Source of the DNA: Cerrena zonata
Lineage: Eukaryota; Basidiomycota; Agaricomycetes; Polyporales; Cerrenaceae
DNA length: 64,000 bases
Direction: 5' to 3'
NCBI GenBank assembly: GCA_038087015.1
Contig: JASBNA010000006.1
Location: 1,736,001-1,800,000, forward strand
Part shown: positions 39,047-48,691 of the stretch, in pieces
How positions within the stretch are numbered: position 1 is the stretch's first letter
Layout of the letters: every line of letters starts with the position of its first letter
The notes under the pieces: model-generated
Told to the model about the DNA's origin: nothing
Database searches by the model: none
The model's input: the letters and a program-made list of their open reading frames with translations, nothing else
Program-made: the position numbers and the translations under genes

Positions 39047-42000
39047 CTAACTCTCGATCTCGATATCTGATTCACCAGAAGACTCATCATCCCCACAATA
39101 TTCATCCTGTGCTACCGTTTGCTCCAACGTTGACACAGTTTCCACGTCCTCTTTCCCTTTGAGCATCTTGGTGAGTGCTCGGACAGCATTAGAGATAGGT
39201 ATACTGTTGGATAAGAGCACCAAAAAAATCGCCGTGGATTGGGGTGACAATGTTACGAAGGTCATCGGATGAGCGGCATCTGCCGAGATATCCCTTCGAC
39301 TCGGAGTTGCCGTTGCAGTGGGATCCCAGGGGAGAGAGAAGATAAGGTGTGTGCGAGGAAGGCGAAGAAATGTGTTGCACTCAAGACTCTTGCATGTAAG
39401 GGAAGTGTAAGTAGACCCATGGGAATGCGTGTACACTTGAACCATCACATAGGATGGATCACCGACACTCTTGATCTCATCGATCCAATCATGGCGTGCA
39501 CCTTTCGCACCACTAGTGGAATAGAGTGTTACAACTGCGATAAACATATAATGTCAGCTGAGAGAGAAGGCTCAAATACGAATTACTGTCTTACCTTCAC
39601 CAAGAATTATAACCGGAGCTTTCTTTGCATCCGTACCAGGCTGTAAGGCTACAACAAGTGAGCCCGGTCGTAAAGGATTTGAAGATGTGATGTTTGCGGT
39701 ATACATAGCCTCATGTATTGCTTGTAGATTGGCAAAGGCTCGATCACGGCAGCGGGCAAATTTCTAAGAAAAAACAGTTATAAACAATAGAATACCAAAT
39801 ATAACAATAACGTACCGTAGAATTGACTGCTCGCAGTGTATCCTTTTGGCGTGCACGAGTAGACATCGGTTGTCCATCTGCGGCATAGAGCCCGCTGTGA
39901 CGTACTTGACGATTTACACCAGAAGTCAAAGGCTTCGTCGTTCCGTTGTAAGGGCTTAAAGCCTCGATCCTCTTGACGAGAGCATCCCGGACAGCAAGAC
40001 CAGTTTCACTTACATGCTTGGACGATACACCACTACTCCATTGACTGGCTTGTCGTAGGGCTTGTGTGGTTGCAAGCGGTTGGTGACGACAGCGTTCAGC
40101 AACGAGAGTCTCCCGAGCAAGCTGATAGGTGGTAGGATCTACAAGGGTGAGTCTTGAGAGTTGAATCTGGGGCAGCTCTCGCATCTGCGACGGAAAAATA
40201 AAATTGAGATATGGGGGTTGAGAAAGACCGAAGTTAGAACATATATCTACCTGTATATCACGAGACACTCTATCATTCTCATCGATGCGAGCACGAAGCC
40301 GTTTCATCTCAGTAGGCTTGGAGTCGGGGAGTGAAAGACTATTATATGATACGGTTAGCCAAAACTACAATTGTGAGTAAACTTTATCTCACATGTTCAA
40401 TGTTTGGTTCACATTGTCTGCTACTAGTGCCATTTCACAGACCTGAACTTCGCGTTCGGTTTGTGTAGGTAGTTCACGACGAGGGGGGGCAAAGAATGTC
40501 AGAATTTCTTGCAACGTTTGAGGGCCACGCGGAGGGACTAAGTTGCGTTTCTTCATCAAACGGCTTAGTGGAGGAGGTTGGTAGATAGCCACCATAGCCT
40601 TTGCATCTATACCAACAGCAAGTAGCAATGATTCCGCTTCAGAGAACGCAATACTTGATGCGGTTGTCAGATCGTCATCAGTGGGCCACTGGAGAAGAGC
40701 GGATAGATTGAGATCGGGTGCATGGAAGTAAGTGTGATGATATCCAGCCGCTGTCTGGCTCGCCTTCTCCTCAGGTGTGAGATCCTGGAAAGCTCCCATC
40801 ATCAGCGTACGGAGTTTCGGTTCAAGGTAAAGCATATCGGCATAGGTGAAGTCCTTCTTGAGTTGGCGGATCATCCCAAAGATATGTTCGCAAGGCTCGG
40901 TTGAATGTAACCAGGGAAGGAGAGGATATCGGGGATAGAACTGACGATGAATTATGACAAGCTGAATCAAGCTGTCACAAAGTATCGTCAGAATATCAAA
41001 TGATTCATGCGAGATAAAATGAATGTGGTGTTGATGGAGGGGATGTTGTCCGATATGGCTATACCATGCCATCAAGATGAAGCGTGCCCGAAGGACCATT
41101 CGGATACGTTCTATGTGGGGGATTGATCGATTTTGCCATGCATCGATCAACTCGCCCAAGACAAAGAGGTAGACGGAGAGTCCGGTCTGTTGTGGAAACG
41201 TCTTGATGTGAAAGTCGAGTGTTTCACCTGCAAGAAGTCGTGCAGCTGCTCGATCATCTTGTTTATCCACCCGTTCAACATCGCGACGGAAAAGCGGCCC
41301 TAAGGCATGTGCAGCAAGATCTCGCACCATGGAGTAAATCATGACAAAGTTACCAAGTGTCAAGAATCTCGCTCCTGTCGTCAATTGGTTGCGAACTGTC
41401 TTTCCACCATGTTTTGAGTCTTGAACAGTGATAGAAGGTCGGCCATGAAACATTGAGATGTTGAGGTGTAATGTACAGCCAGGAATGTCGTTCAGAATGC
41501 AATACGGAAGAGCGGAATGAGCAGCAGCAGTGATGAGGCGTTGACTAGATCGTTCTGACTCTGTTCCATCAGCGGCTTGGGAAATCGGATGTATTCCAGC
41601 CTTATGGAGAAGTTCCATGAGAGTAAAATGCATTTTGACGAGCTGATCAGCATTGTCGGAGTTAGAATGGGCAACAGCAGCGGCCAAAATAGGTGGGATC
41701 TTTGGAAGGGGAATGGTTATGACCCAAATACGAAGCTGATTAAAGGTACAAAATATTTAGTGTATTGATTCATGTCACGATATTAAGTAAACGGACCTTA
41801 TCAGCTTTCTCGACTGTGCCATCCTCGAAGACATTGTCGACTTCCTCCAGACTTCCAAAATGCATTGGCCCATTTGCAGCACCAATAACAAGCCATGAAT
41901 CTCGACTCTCTTGCCAGATACTCAAAGCTTTCTCTAAATCGGTATCGTCCCAAGAGATTCCGAGAGGACCGTGATAGTCCAGTTCATGCAGCACCTTAGC

Positions 42001-45000
42001 AACTTGCTGAACATTGGCTTCTGAAAAACCTGCCTCGAAACGAGGGAGTTTGGCTCGAAGTTTTCTATTAGGTTGTTAGTATTAAATTAGGGTGATTAGG
42101 GTTAATAAAATGGCTTACTGCATGCTTCGAATACTTCGTCCCCCAAAGTGGCGCCGGAATGTTCGGTATGCGCGTGATGACGTTGAGGCTAACATCGAAC
42201 AGAACGAATCAAGGGCCTCTGAATAATGCATATTCTGTAAGGCTTTGCCTTTCAGAAGTCGTTCCGATTTCTTTACAGTAGCCTCCACCATCCCAAGAAG
42301 GACACTCTGCGACTTGTAAAGTCCGGTAACAGCACCCTGTGCGAAACGCAACCATGGAGAATTGCCGTCATCCTAGCGAAGTAGAATTGAGATACAACGA
42401 AATCAACAGAAAATGAGAATTACCTTTTCCATCAGTTCACGAACACCACGGTATTTCAGATAGATGGTGCCAAGCTCAGGGCAGCGGTAAGCTTTCGGAA
42501 CATATTTCATGTTCTCTTCGTCAGGTACTTTCCGTCGTAAAATGTTTCGGAACGTGCGTAGCTTCCACAGCTTGCGACATTCCATACATGGAGTAGAATC
42601 TGCCTCCGAAACAACAGAAATATTCTGTTGGCATTTTGACGAAAACACTGCACCAACGGCTCTCCGATTAACCCATCGGTACTGAAGCTCTTCTCGTCGT
42701 AAAACCATATGTTGCTGCTTTAGGGTTAAGGATGCCCAGGTGAAGGAGTTGTTGTCGAGCTCTGGGAAGAGAGATAGAGCAATGATTTTGCGCGAAGGTG
42801 CACCACCACCTGCAGTGGACGTTCTAGCAAGATATGTAGTGATTGTTTCATAGGTATCGGCCAAGAGCCCAGGGCATAGCAAAGTGGTGGTGGGAGTGGA
42901 CGAGGGACGCAGGTCTTGAGCAGGAGAAGGAGGTTCTTTGGTCGTCGATGTGGAAAAGAAGGTGCGGAGCGATTTGGTAAATAGCTTACTTTGCTGCATC
43001 TTGCGACATTGCGCTGAAGCACGGTGATCCTTCCATCGCCGTGTGTCATAGAGAGTTCGCATTGAAATCCATTTAGCACAGCACGAGCACCGAATAGATC
43101 GAAGGTTGTGGGCATCAAACTCGGCATGGGGATCATCAGCAAGAATCTTCATACGAAAGCGATCAAACGACAGTGTCTCAGGTTGAGAGCTGGGCAACAT
43201 AGCTTCGCTTTTTGAGTTCTTCTTGGCCCATGATGATGAAGTCTCCATCTTGCCATGTACATGAACACGCCGGCGACGATGACGATGACGATGGTGGTGG
43301 GTTGTCCCTTCATTACTCGAAGAAGTACTGCTCTCTGACTCCGAAATAGTATGAGAACATGCAGGTGACGGGGAAGCTGATTGGATATCGTTTATAGAAG
43401 AACTGTTAGAGGAAGAGGAAGCCGTGGAAGGCGGAGAGGGTTGGTCTGGACTTGGATCATCACCCTAAATGAAATATTTTAAACTAGATAGCGTGGATTA
43501 GACATCAAGGTGACTTACAGTTTCATCATCGCTATCCTCCTTTTGATCTCGACAAAGAAGACCATCTGCAAGTCGAATGAACCATTGCATTCGTTCAGCA
43601 GTAGCAGTTTCGGGGGACCATGGGGCATAGCCAAGATGTGCGTGTGCAAGAGTACTAAGGATAGCAACTCCACAAGAATACCCGTCGCGTTGCAGCGGAA
43701 CAGGAAATGAGAGTGAGGTTGTCGAAAATGAATGTGGGGCCTGAGATGGTAGAACAGAGTCGAGATACCACATGAGAAGACGAAACATCTCTGGTGGAGG
43801 GGTTGCAGATGGGTTTAAGTTGTCCATGTACGCCACAGTACGTGAAGGGATGTCAAGCCGAAGACATGTCCAATGGTTGCCCGGATTGACAGGTATGTCA
43901 ACGACGGAAAGAAGCCCAGATCGAATAGCGTTATCGAGGGACGATTTCTCACGGAAACGATAGGTGGAATCCTGCAATCGCTGTGAGCGAAGGACATCCA
44001 TCCATAAGCAGTTGGTAATATGTGCATGTCGGTTGAAATCAAGGTGGCGATTGATGAAATTAGCCCCCGCATTCATCATGTCATCGTCAAGCCAGTCGTT
44101 ACTGAGGAACGTGGCTAGGGCCTCCGTGGTTAAATGACACGATGTGCCCACATTCGGCACAACCGCATCCCAAGATATCTGATTAAGATAATCCCAACAC
44201 TTCTCTGTGAGTTCGGCAACAAAGGGATTTTCATTTGAATCCCAGACGTTCTGCAACCATTCAATGGAACAAGTCCATTTAAGTTGTTTACGGACACTCT
44301 TCCGAAGCTCCCCAACAAGTGTGGTAACCCAAAGAGGATAACGATAGTTAGGGGCCGACGAAATGCTGAGAGATTCCGCACCATCAAGCCATGCCTGATT
44401 GAAACGAGCGGAGAGGTCGATAGCATGTGGGATAGCATCGAAGAGGCTCTGACGAAAAAGAGACTGGAGTAGAAAGATATCCTCATCGGTTAGAATGCTA
44501 CCGGTGAGAACGTTCGGATGGTGGTGAGATGAATAGTCAGGTAATGGGATTGGAGGATTGGTTGGTGGAGGTGTAAGCCATTCGGGCGATAAGGCGTTGA
44601 TAACCGATAGAGTAGGTGGAGGGATGACAGCATTGAGTGCAAGGTCAGGGAGTATGCGAGCGTTTCCACAGGCTTTCCGCACCTCTTGAGGGACACTTGA
44701 CCCCCAGGTTTGACCACATCCAATCCAGTCAGATATAGAGCGGGTTGGCAATGCTTCATCTGAGTCCGAATCAATTACGATTGGGTGAGTGACGAAGTCT
44801 GAGTCGTAGTTGTCTAGGTCTTCTATTTCGAGGTTACCCACTGACCCTGGAGGACCGCCGCCTCGAAGACGTGAGCGCAAATGCTGCTGAGGCACTAGGA
44901 AGGGAGTGGAGCTAGTACCGCCAACAATATGTGAGTATTGCGATCTCATAATTGAGGGCGGGGTGGAAGAAAAACAAGTATCGACTTGAACATGCGCAGA

Positions 45001-45264
45001 TGCTAAGATCACAACAGCGCGACGAAGTCGATCAAGGCGCATGTGTGAAAAATGGGTCCTTCGATACCTCATTCGCCCGTGAAATGGACGATTGAGTGGG
45101 ATCTGTAAAGGAAGAAGAAAAAACACTAGAAACAGCAGAGTTAGCGAAGGGGTATAGGAACAAAGATGATCCGACATACTGTAGACACCGTATAATGCCA
45201 AAGTCTCACAGATGATGAGCGACGCTGCCAGCGCGGTCATGGATGGCGATGAGATTTCCGCCAA
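39047..45264 (-). CDS. Ulp1 protease / zinc finger / transposase fusion
   Basis: Nine exons read 5' to 3' on the minus strand: about 45264-43519, 43464-42424, 42372-42119, 42064-41797, 41735-40393, 40338-40251, 40184-39816, 39763-39595, 39534-39047; total about 1,921 codons with matching phases. Domain order: a Ser/Pro-rich N-terminus with RLRGG at 44857-44871, then a Ulp1-type cysteine protease (catalytic His in NPGNHWTCL, Asp in YMDNL, Gln in VPLQRDG, Cys in GYSCGV). A His/Arg linker is followed by a C2HC finger (CSCCAKW...WKDHRASAQC). Last is an RNase H-like transposase core with likely acidic residues in ADGTESER (41568-41570), QDSKHGGKTVRNQ (41418-41420) and STEPCEHIFGMIR (40887-40889). 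The 54-nt intron at 43465-43518 joins protease to transposase; if retained, a stop follows at once and the protease is made alone. The 5' end is uncertain: an intron or a later Met may apply. Transposition and SUMO-processing roles are inferred. Confidence 0.82.
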
Positions 45265-46442
45265 GATACATAGTGCCTTGATAATGGGAGAAGAGAGTAA
45301 GATAGAGAGAGAAGCAATGAAAGCAAGAGATGCGGCAAGGAACGAGTGATAATGGGTGGCAATTGCCAGCGACGATGTTGGTCGGAGGTGTGGGGAGGCT
45401 TGATAGGACGAAAATCAGCAACAGCATCCTAAAGAGAGCTGCAAAAGACTTACAATTATTGTGTTTGAGACGGCTCATCATGAATAGGTAGAATGAGTGG
45501 AGAATGTTTGGATAGCTTGACCGTTTGTGTCTGCCTGGTTTTAAACAGTTTGAACCTATCGGACAGTGTGAGTGGTCTATCAAAATGCGTACCGTTCCGT
45601 TACACGTTGTGTTTCGGATTCTCGTTCATTGCCCACGAAAATATTAACCCTAGGATGTCCATTCGGTATGTGCACAGCTAGACCATTTGAGGAACTCCTC
45701 TTGCTGGCTGGATCCGCCTGCCGATGGAGACATGGCAACGAGTGTTGCGCCTGCTAGATTATAACGAAACATTCAGGAACTATGTATACAGGATGAGTGT
45801 AAGAGTTGTGTGGAAAGTGTATAAGACTTACCTACCTGTCTGTGGTGGTGAAATGAGTACGATGGTTGATAGTGAACAGACAGCGACTACATCGATGACT
45901 CAACTTCCCGATGGTGTATGTTCCGTTTTAGGAAATGATACTACGATTGTAGTAAGCGCTTATGCCTACAAGTCCGGAAATATTGAGGCAGTATTTGCGC
46001 TTTGTTCTCAATTGCGCAATCGCTTCCAAACCTCGTCTTCGAAGGGCTACATGGTGTACCTATGTGTTAAAGATTGCTTAACAGCTGTGTAGAGTCTGTA
46101 GACAGCCGAGAGTCCCATACAAATGGGCTAAGTTGAGGCCATAGTGGGCGGCCGCAGCTACTCAAGCACCACTTCAGTATTGCCGTTTTGACCGCACTTG
46201 AAAACCTTGAAACACACATTCAGTTGTGCCTGGAGACGGACGAAATGACCCTCACAACTTCCGCCACATATATTCTTACCAGCTCCATCCTGTGCTGATC
46301 CGTCCTCTAGAGGGATACAACCTCTGTGCGCATAAGGCATTCTCGTCGGGCCGGAGGATACAACGTCGGCCAAAATTTCGGCCAATCCGTCCTCAAAAGA
46401 CTACAACATACGGGGTCCAAACCGACCACATCCGTCCGCACG
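45265..46442. other. Transposon 5' noncoding region
   Basis: 1.2 kb inside the element, upstream of its gene. It should contain the promoter and possibly a first small exon (an ATG ATG pair near 45478-45483 has a gtaagt donor close by). The right subterminal repeats lie at its far end. No second gene is supported. Confidence 0.45.
46298..46437. repeat. Right subterminal ATCCGTCC repeats
   Basis: Exact copies at 46298-46305, 46385-46392 and 46430-46437, on the same strand as those at the left end, two of them followed within about 15 bases by GGGATA(T/C)A. Confidence 0.7.
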
Positions 46443-46478
46443 TGGGATATAACCTCTTAGGGAATAGGCGGGGGTCCT
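46443..46478 (-). repeat. Right terminal inverted repeat
   Basis: Reverse complement begins AGGACCCCCGCCTATTCCCT; one mismatch to the left repeat over 36 bases. Confidence 0.93.
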
Positions 46479-46486
46479 TTCCACGC
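46479..46486. repeat. Right 8-bp target site duplication
   Basis: TTCCACGC, identical to 38673-38680. Confidence 0.92.
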
Positions 46487-47521
46487 TCACCAAATTGCCG
46501 AAATGATATTTAACTCACGCTTCTATAGATAACAGTGATGCTGCAACCACTTTGGATAGATTCCTGATAATGCGGAAGGGCTCCAATATGCATTAGAATC
46601 TTGAGACTATCAGCATTAGTGTTATGTATCGGCGATGCCACTAGGGTGATCGCGCAGCTCATCTAACAGAGGTATGAGCTGATTAGGCAAAATTGTAATG
46701 CTGACCTTCTATTTGCGACCTTCAAGCAGTAGTGAGGTACTATAGAGCTTCAAGATAGTAGAATGTCGTTGTTCATTCAGTGAGGCGGAGAACCTAATAA
46801 GTACTCAGACTGTTACTGTTGAACGTTGAACGTTGAACCATAGAGGATCTCGACGTAAGCGCGCGTCATAATACGATGAAACCCGTTGCTCAGTACATAG
46901 TGAACCTTGAGTTTAAGCTTATAATGGTGCGAGTTATGATTCCATTTTCGGGAGCACAATCATGCCTCTGGCCGCCAGTTGCAATTGCATTGTCAGAATA
47001 AGGGTATTGGTTCTTACCGCAGCATCCTTTTTACAAATAGGTTTTAGACGACGTGAAAATACAGGACCAATGATACCAGGGACAGTGGGCGCACTCGTAC
47101 CCGTGTGTTAATATTCGGAAGAGGAGGGGATCGAGGAAGAAATTTGGGAAACAGGCAAGTGAATGTGTTAACAATCGATACCCGGGACAGACAAAGTTGA
47201 ATCGGCTACTGCGCAAACCTGGGCCTCTTCATGTATGGTGAGAGTAGGTGTAGGTTCTATCAAGTTGATGTGGAGATACATTTCTAAGAGTCCGAGCCAA
47301 TGTTCAATGCTATCGTTCAACTTGAATACCTTCCGGTTTGGTTCCTCGGAAAGTGATGAAGACAATTCGAGAGCATTCGACGGCGCCACGTGGTGTTTAT
47401 TTGTTCCGACCAAACAACAACCTTTGAAAATCCGTGACGAAACCATTCAAGTACAGTGGCTCTTGCTCATCAGTGTGTTACAGCTAGCAACTTTCTCTCC
47501 TCTTCTACGACATACGACATA
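46487..47521. other. Gene-free stretch before HSP10
   Basis: Before the transposon landed this was continuous with the VTT copy B upstream region. No gene seen. A short tandem TTGAACG repeat lies near 46820-46842. The HSP10 promoter should be in the last few hundred bases; I see no perfect heat-shock element. Confidence 0.45.
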
Positions 47522-48023
47522 ATGGTATATCATTTACTTTCATTGTTCTCCTATATAAGCTTCTGTTAACGATCCCTTAACAGTCTTTCACAGCTACCTT
47601 CAAGAACATCAAGGCTGTAGTGCCTCTCCTTGACCGAGTTCTGGTTCGCAAGTTCAAACCTGAGACCGTGAGTACCTCGTATCTCAACCTGTACAACACC
47701 CTGAACTTCTCTCTAGAAAACTGCTTCTGGCATCTTCTTGCCCTCGTCAGCAGTGAAAGATCCCCTGCCCGAGGCTACCGTCATCGCCGTTGGCCCTGGT
47801 GCGCCTAACAAGCAAGGGTCTGTTGTTCCCACCAGCGTAAAGGCTGGTGATCGTGTCATCTTGCCAGGTTGGGGAGGAAGCTCGTTCAAAGTCGGTGAAG
47901 AGGTGAGTCGTCATAAACATCAAGCACAGTTCAACATCTCGGTATACTCATCCGAAATCTTCACATGTGTAGGAATACTTCCTCTACAGAGACTCGGAGA
48001 TCCTTGCCAAGATTCAGGAGTAG
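47522..48023 (+). CDS. HSP10: Mitochondrial 10 kDa chaperonin
   Basis: Four exons (47522-47524, 47584-47667, 47717-47902, 47973-48023) give 107 residues, typical for the family. Hsp10 caps the Hsp60 ring in the mitochondrial matrix and helps proteins fold. Seen: VVPLLDRVLVRKF at the start, the mobile loop KTASGIFLP, EATVIAVGPG, GDRVILPGWGG and the close EYFLYRDSEILAKIQE. The first coding exon consists only of ATG, followed by gtatat and an acceptor at 47583. The splice is required because no in-frame ATG exists in the second exon before the conserved region. Chaperonin genes are usually heat inducible; no element is evident here. Confidence 0.94.
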
Positions 48024-48691
48024 AGTGGGTCGTCAGGTACATTCCGTTGAAGCCCGTTCGGGAGAGCGTGGAACCAAAAGTTTGCTATCGCATTGCATTT
48101 TTTATCATGAACTAATACCTAGTCGCTGCTTGTCTTCTCACACTGCATCTCACCCATAGTACTATTCTTATACAATTACATCCCCACTCTGGATCCCAGT
48201 CGTTGTGCCGTGAAGTCCGCTGGTAGTCATGTCACTACCGAGCGGCTAGCAAGTGTATCCTGCAACACTAGACGAAGAAAGTTCCGAGATATGTTTCAAG
48301 CACTCAATAGTCATTTGACATTGATCCCAAGTCGTTGTCGGTAAGTGGGAGGAGAGAACTGCGTTTGAAGTAGAAGTTACTACTGCTGACTAAGTTGTCA
48401 AAACACCTCATGCTAATAACCCACAAAGTCTTAAATTGCTGCACACTACTTTTACAGAGTTATAATTATAGAACTCTACGAAAAATTCGATGTGAATTGC
48501 CCCTCTAGCAGAGCGACAAACTTCACATCCTCATCGCCAGCCAAAACATCCCATTACGACACATCGCAACACAAATATAGCCCGCCTCGTAGCAAACTAA
48601 ATTTGATAACTATTCAATAACCTATAATATACTAATAACCTCGAAGAAACTATGATACTCTCTGCCTAAAAATACAATCGTGCTCCAAACT
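48024..48691. other. AT-rich convergent intergenic region
   Basis: 3' sides of HSP10 and the next minus-strand gene. AT-rich around 48400-48680; no gene seen. Confidence 0.5.

Larger units (their letters stand above)
38681..46478 (-). mobile_element. Complete Ulp1-transposase DNA transposon, 7,798 bp
   Basis: Both ends are terminal inverted repeats: AGGACCCCCGCCTATTCCCT begins each, the first 28 bases are identical and the 36-bp repeats differ at a single base (G/A at base 29). A perfect 8-bp target duplication (TTCCACGC) flanks the element. Three copies of ATCCGTCC lie near each end. One long minus-strand gene fills 39,047-45,264. 8-bp duplications occur in hAT, P and KDZ/Zisupton elements; the transposase motifs look least like hAT. 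Sequence completeness, intact reading frames and the perfect duplication suggest a recent insertion. Superfamily assignment is open. Confidence 0.93.

Noticed and set aside
45724..46092. 122-codon plus-strand frame inside the transposon
   Set aside because: No motif and no splice partners; lies in the noncoding 5' part of the element. A second transposon gene is not supported.
38681..46478. Classification as a hAT element because of the 8-bp duplication
   Set aside because: The expected hAT-type C-terminal dimerisation pattern is not apparent, and the DxxH-K-RN string and Ulp1 domain point elsewhere. Left unassigned.
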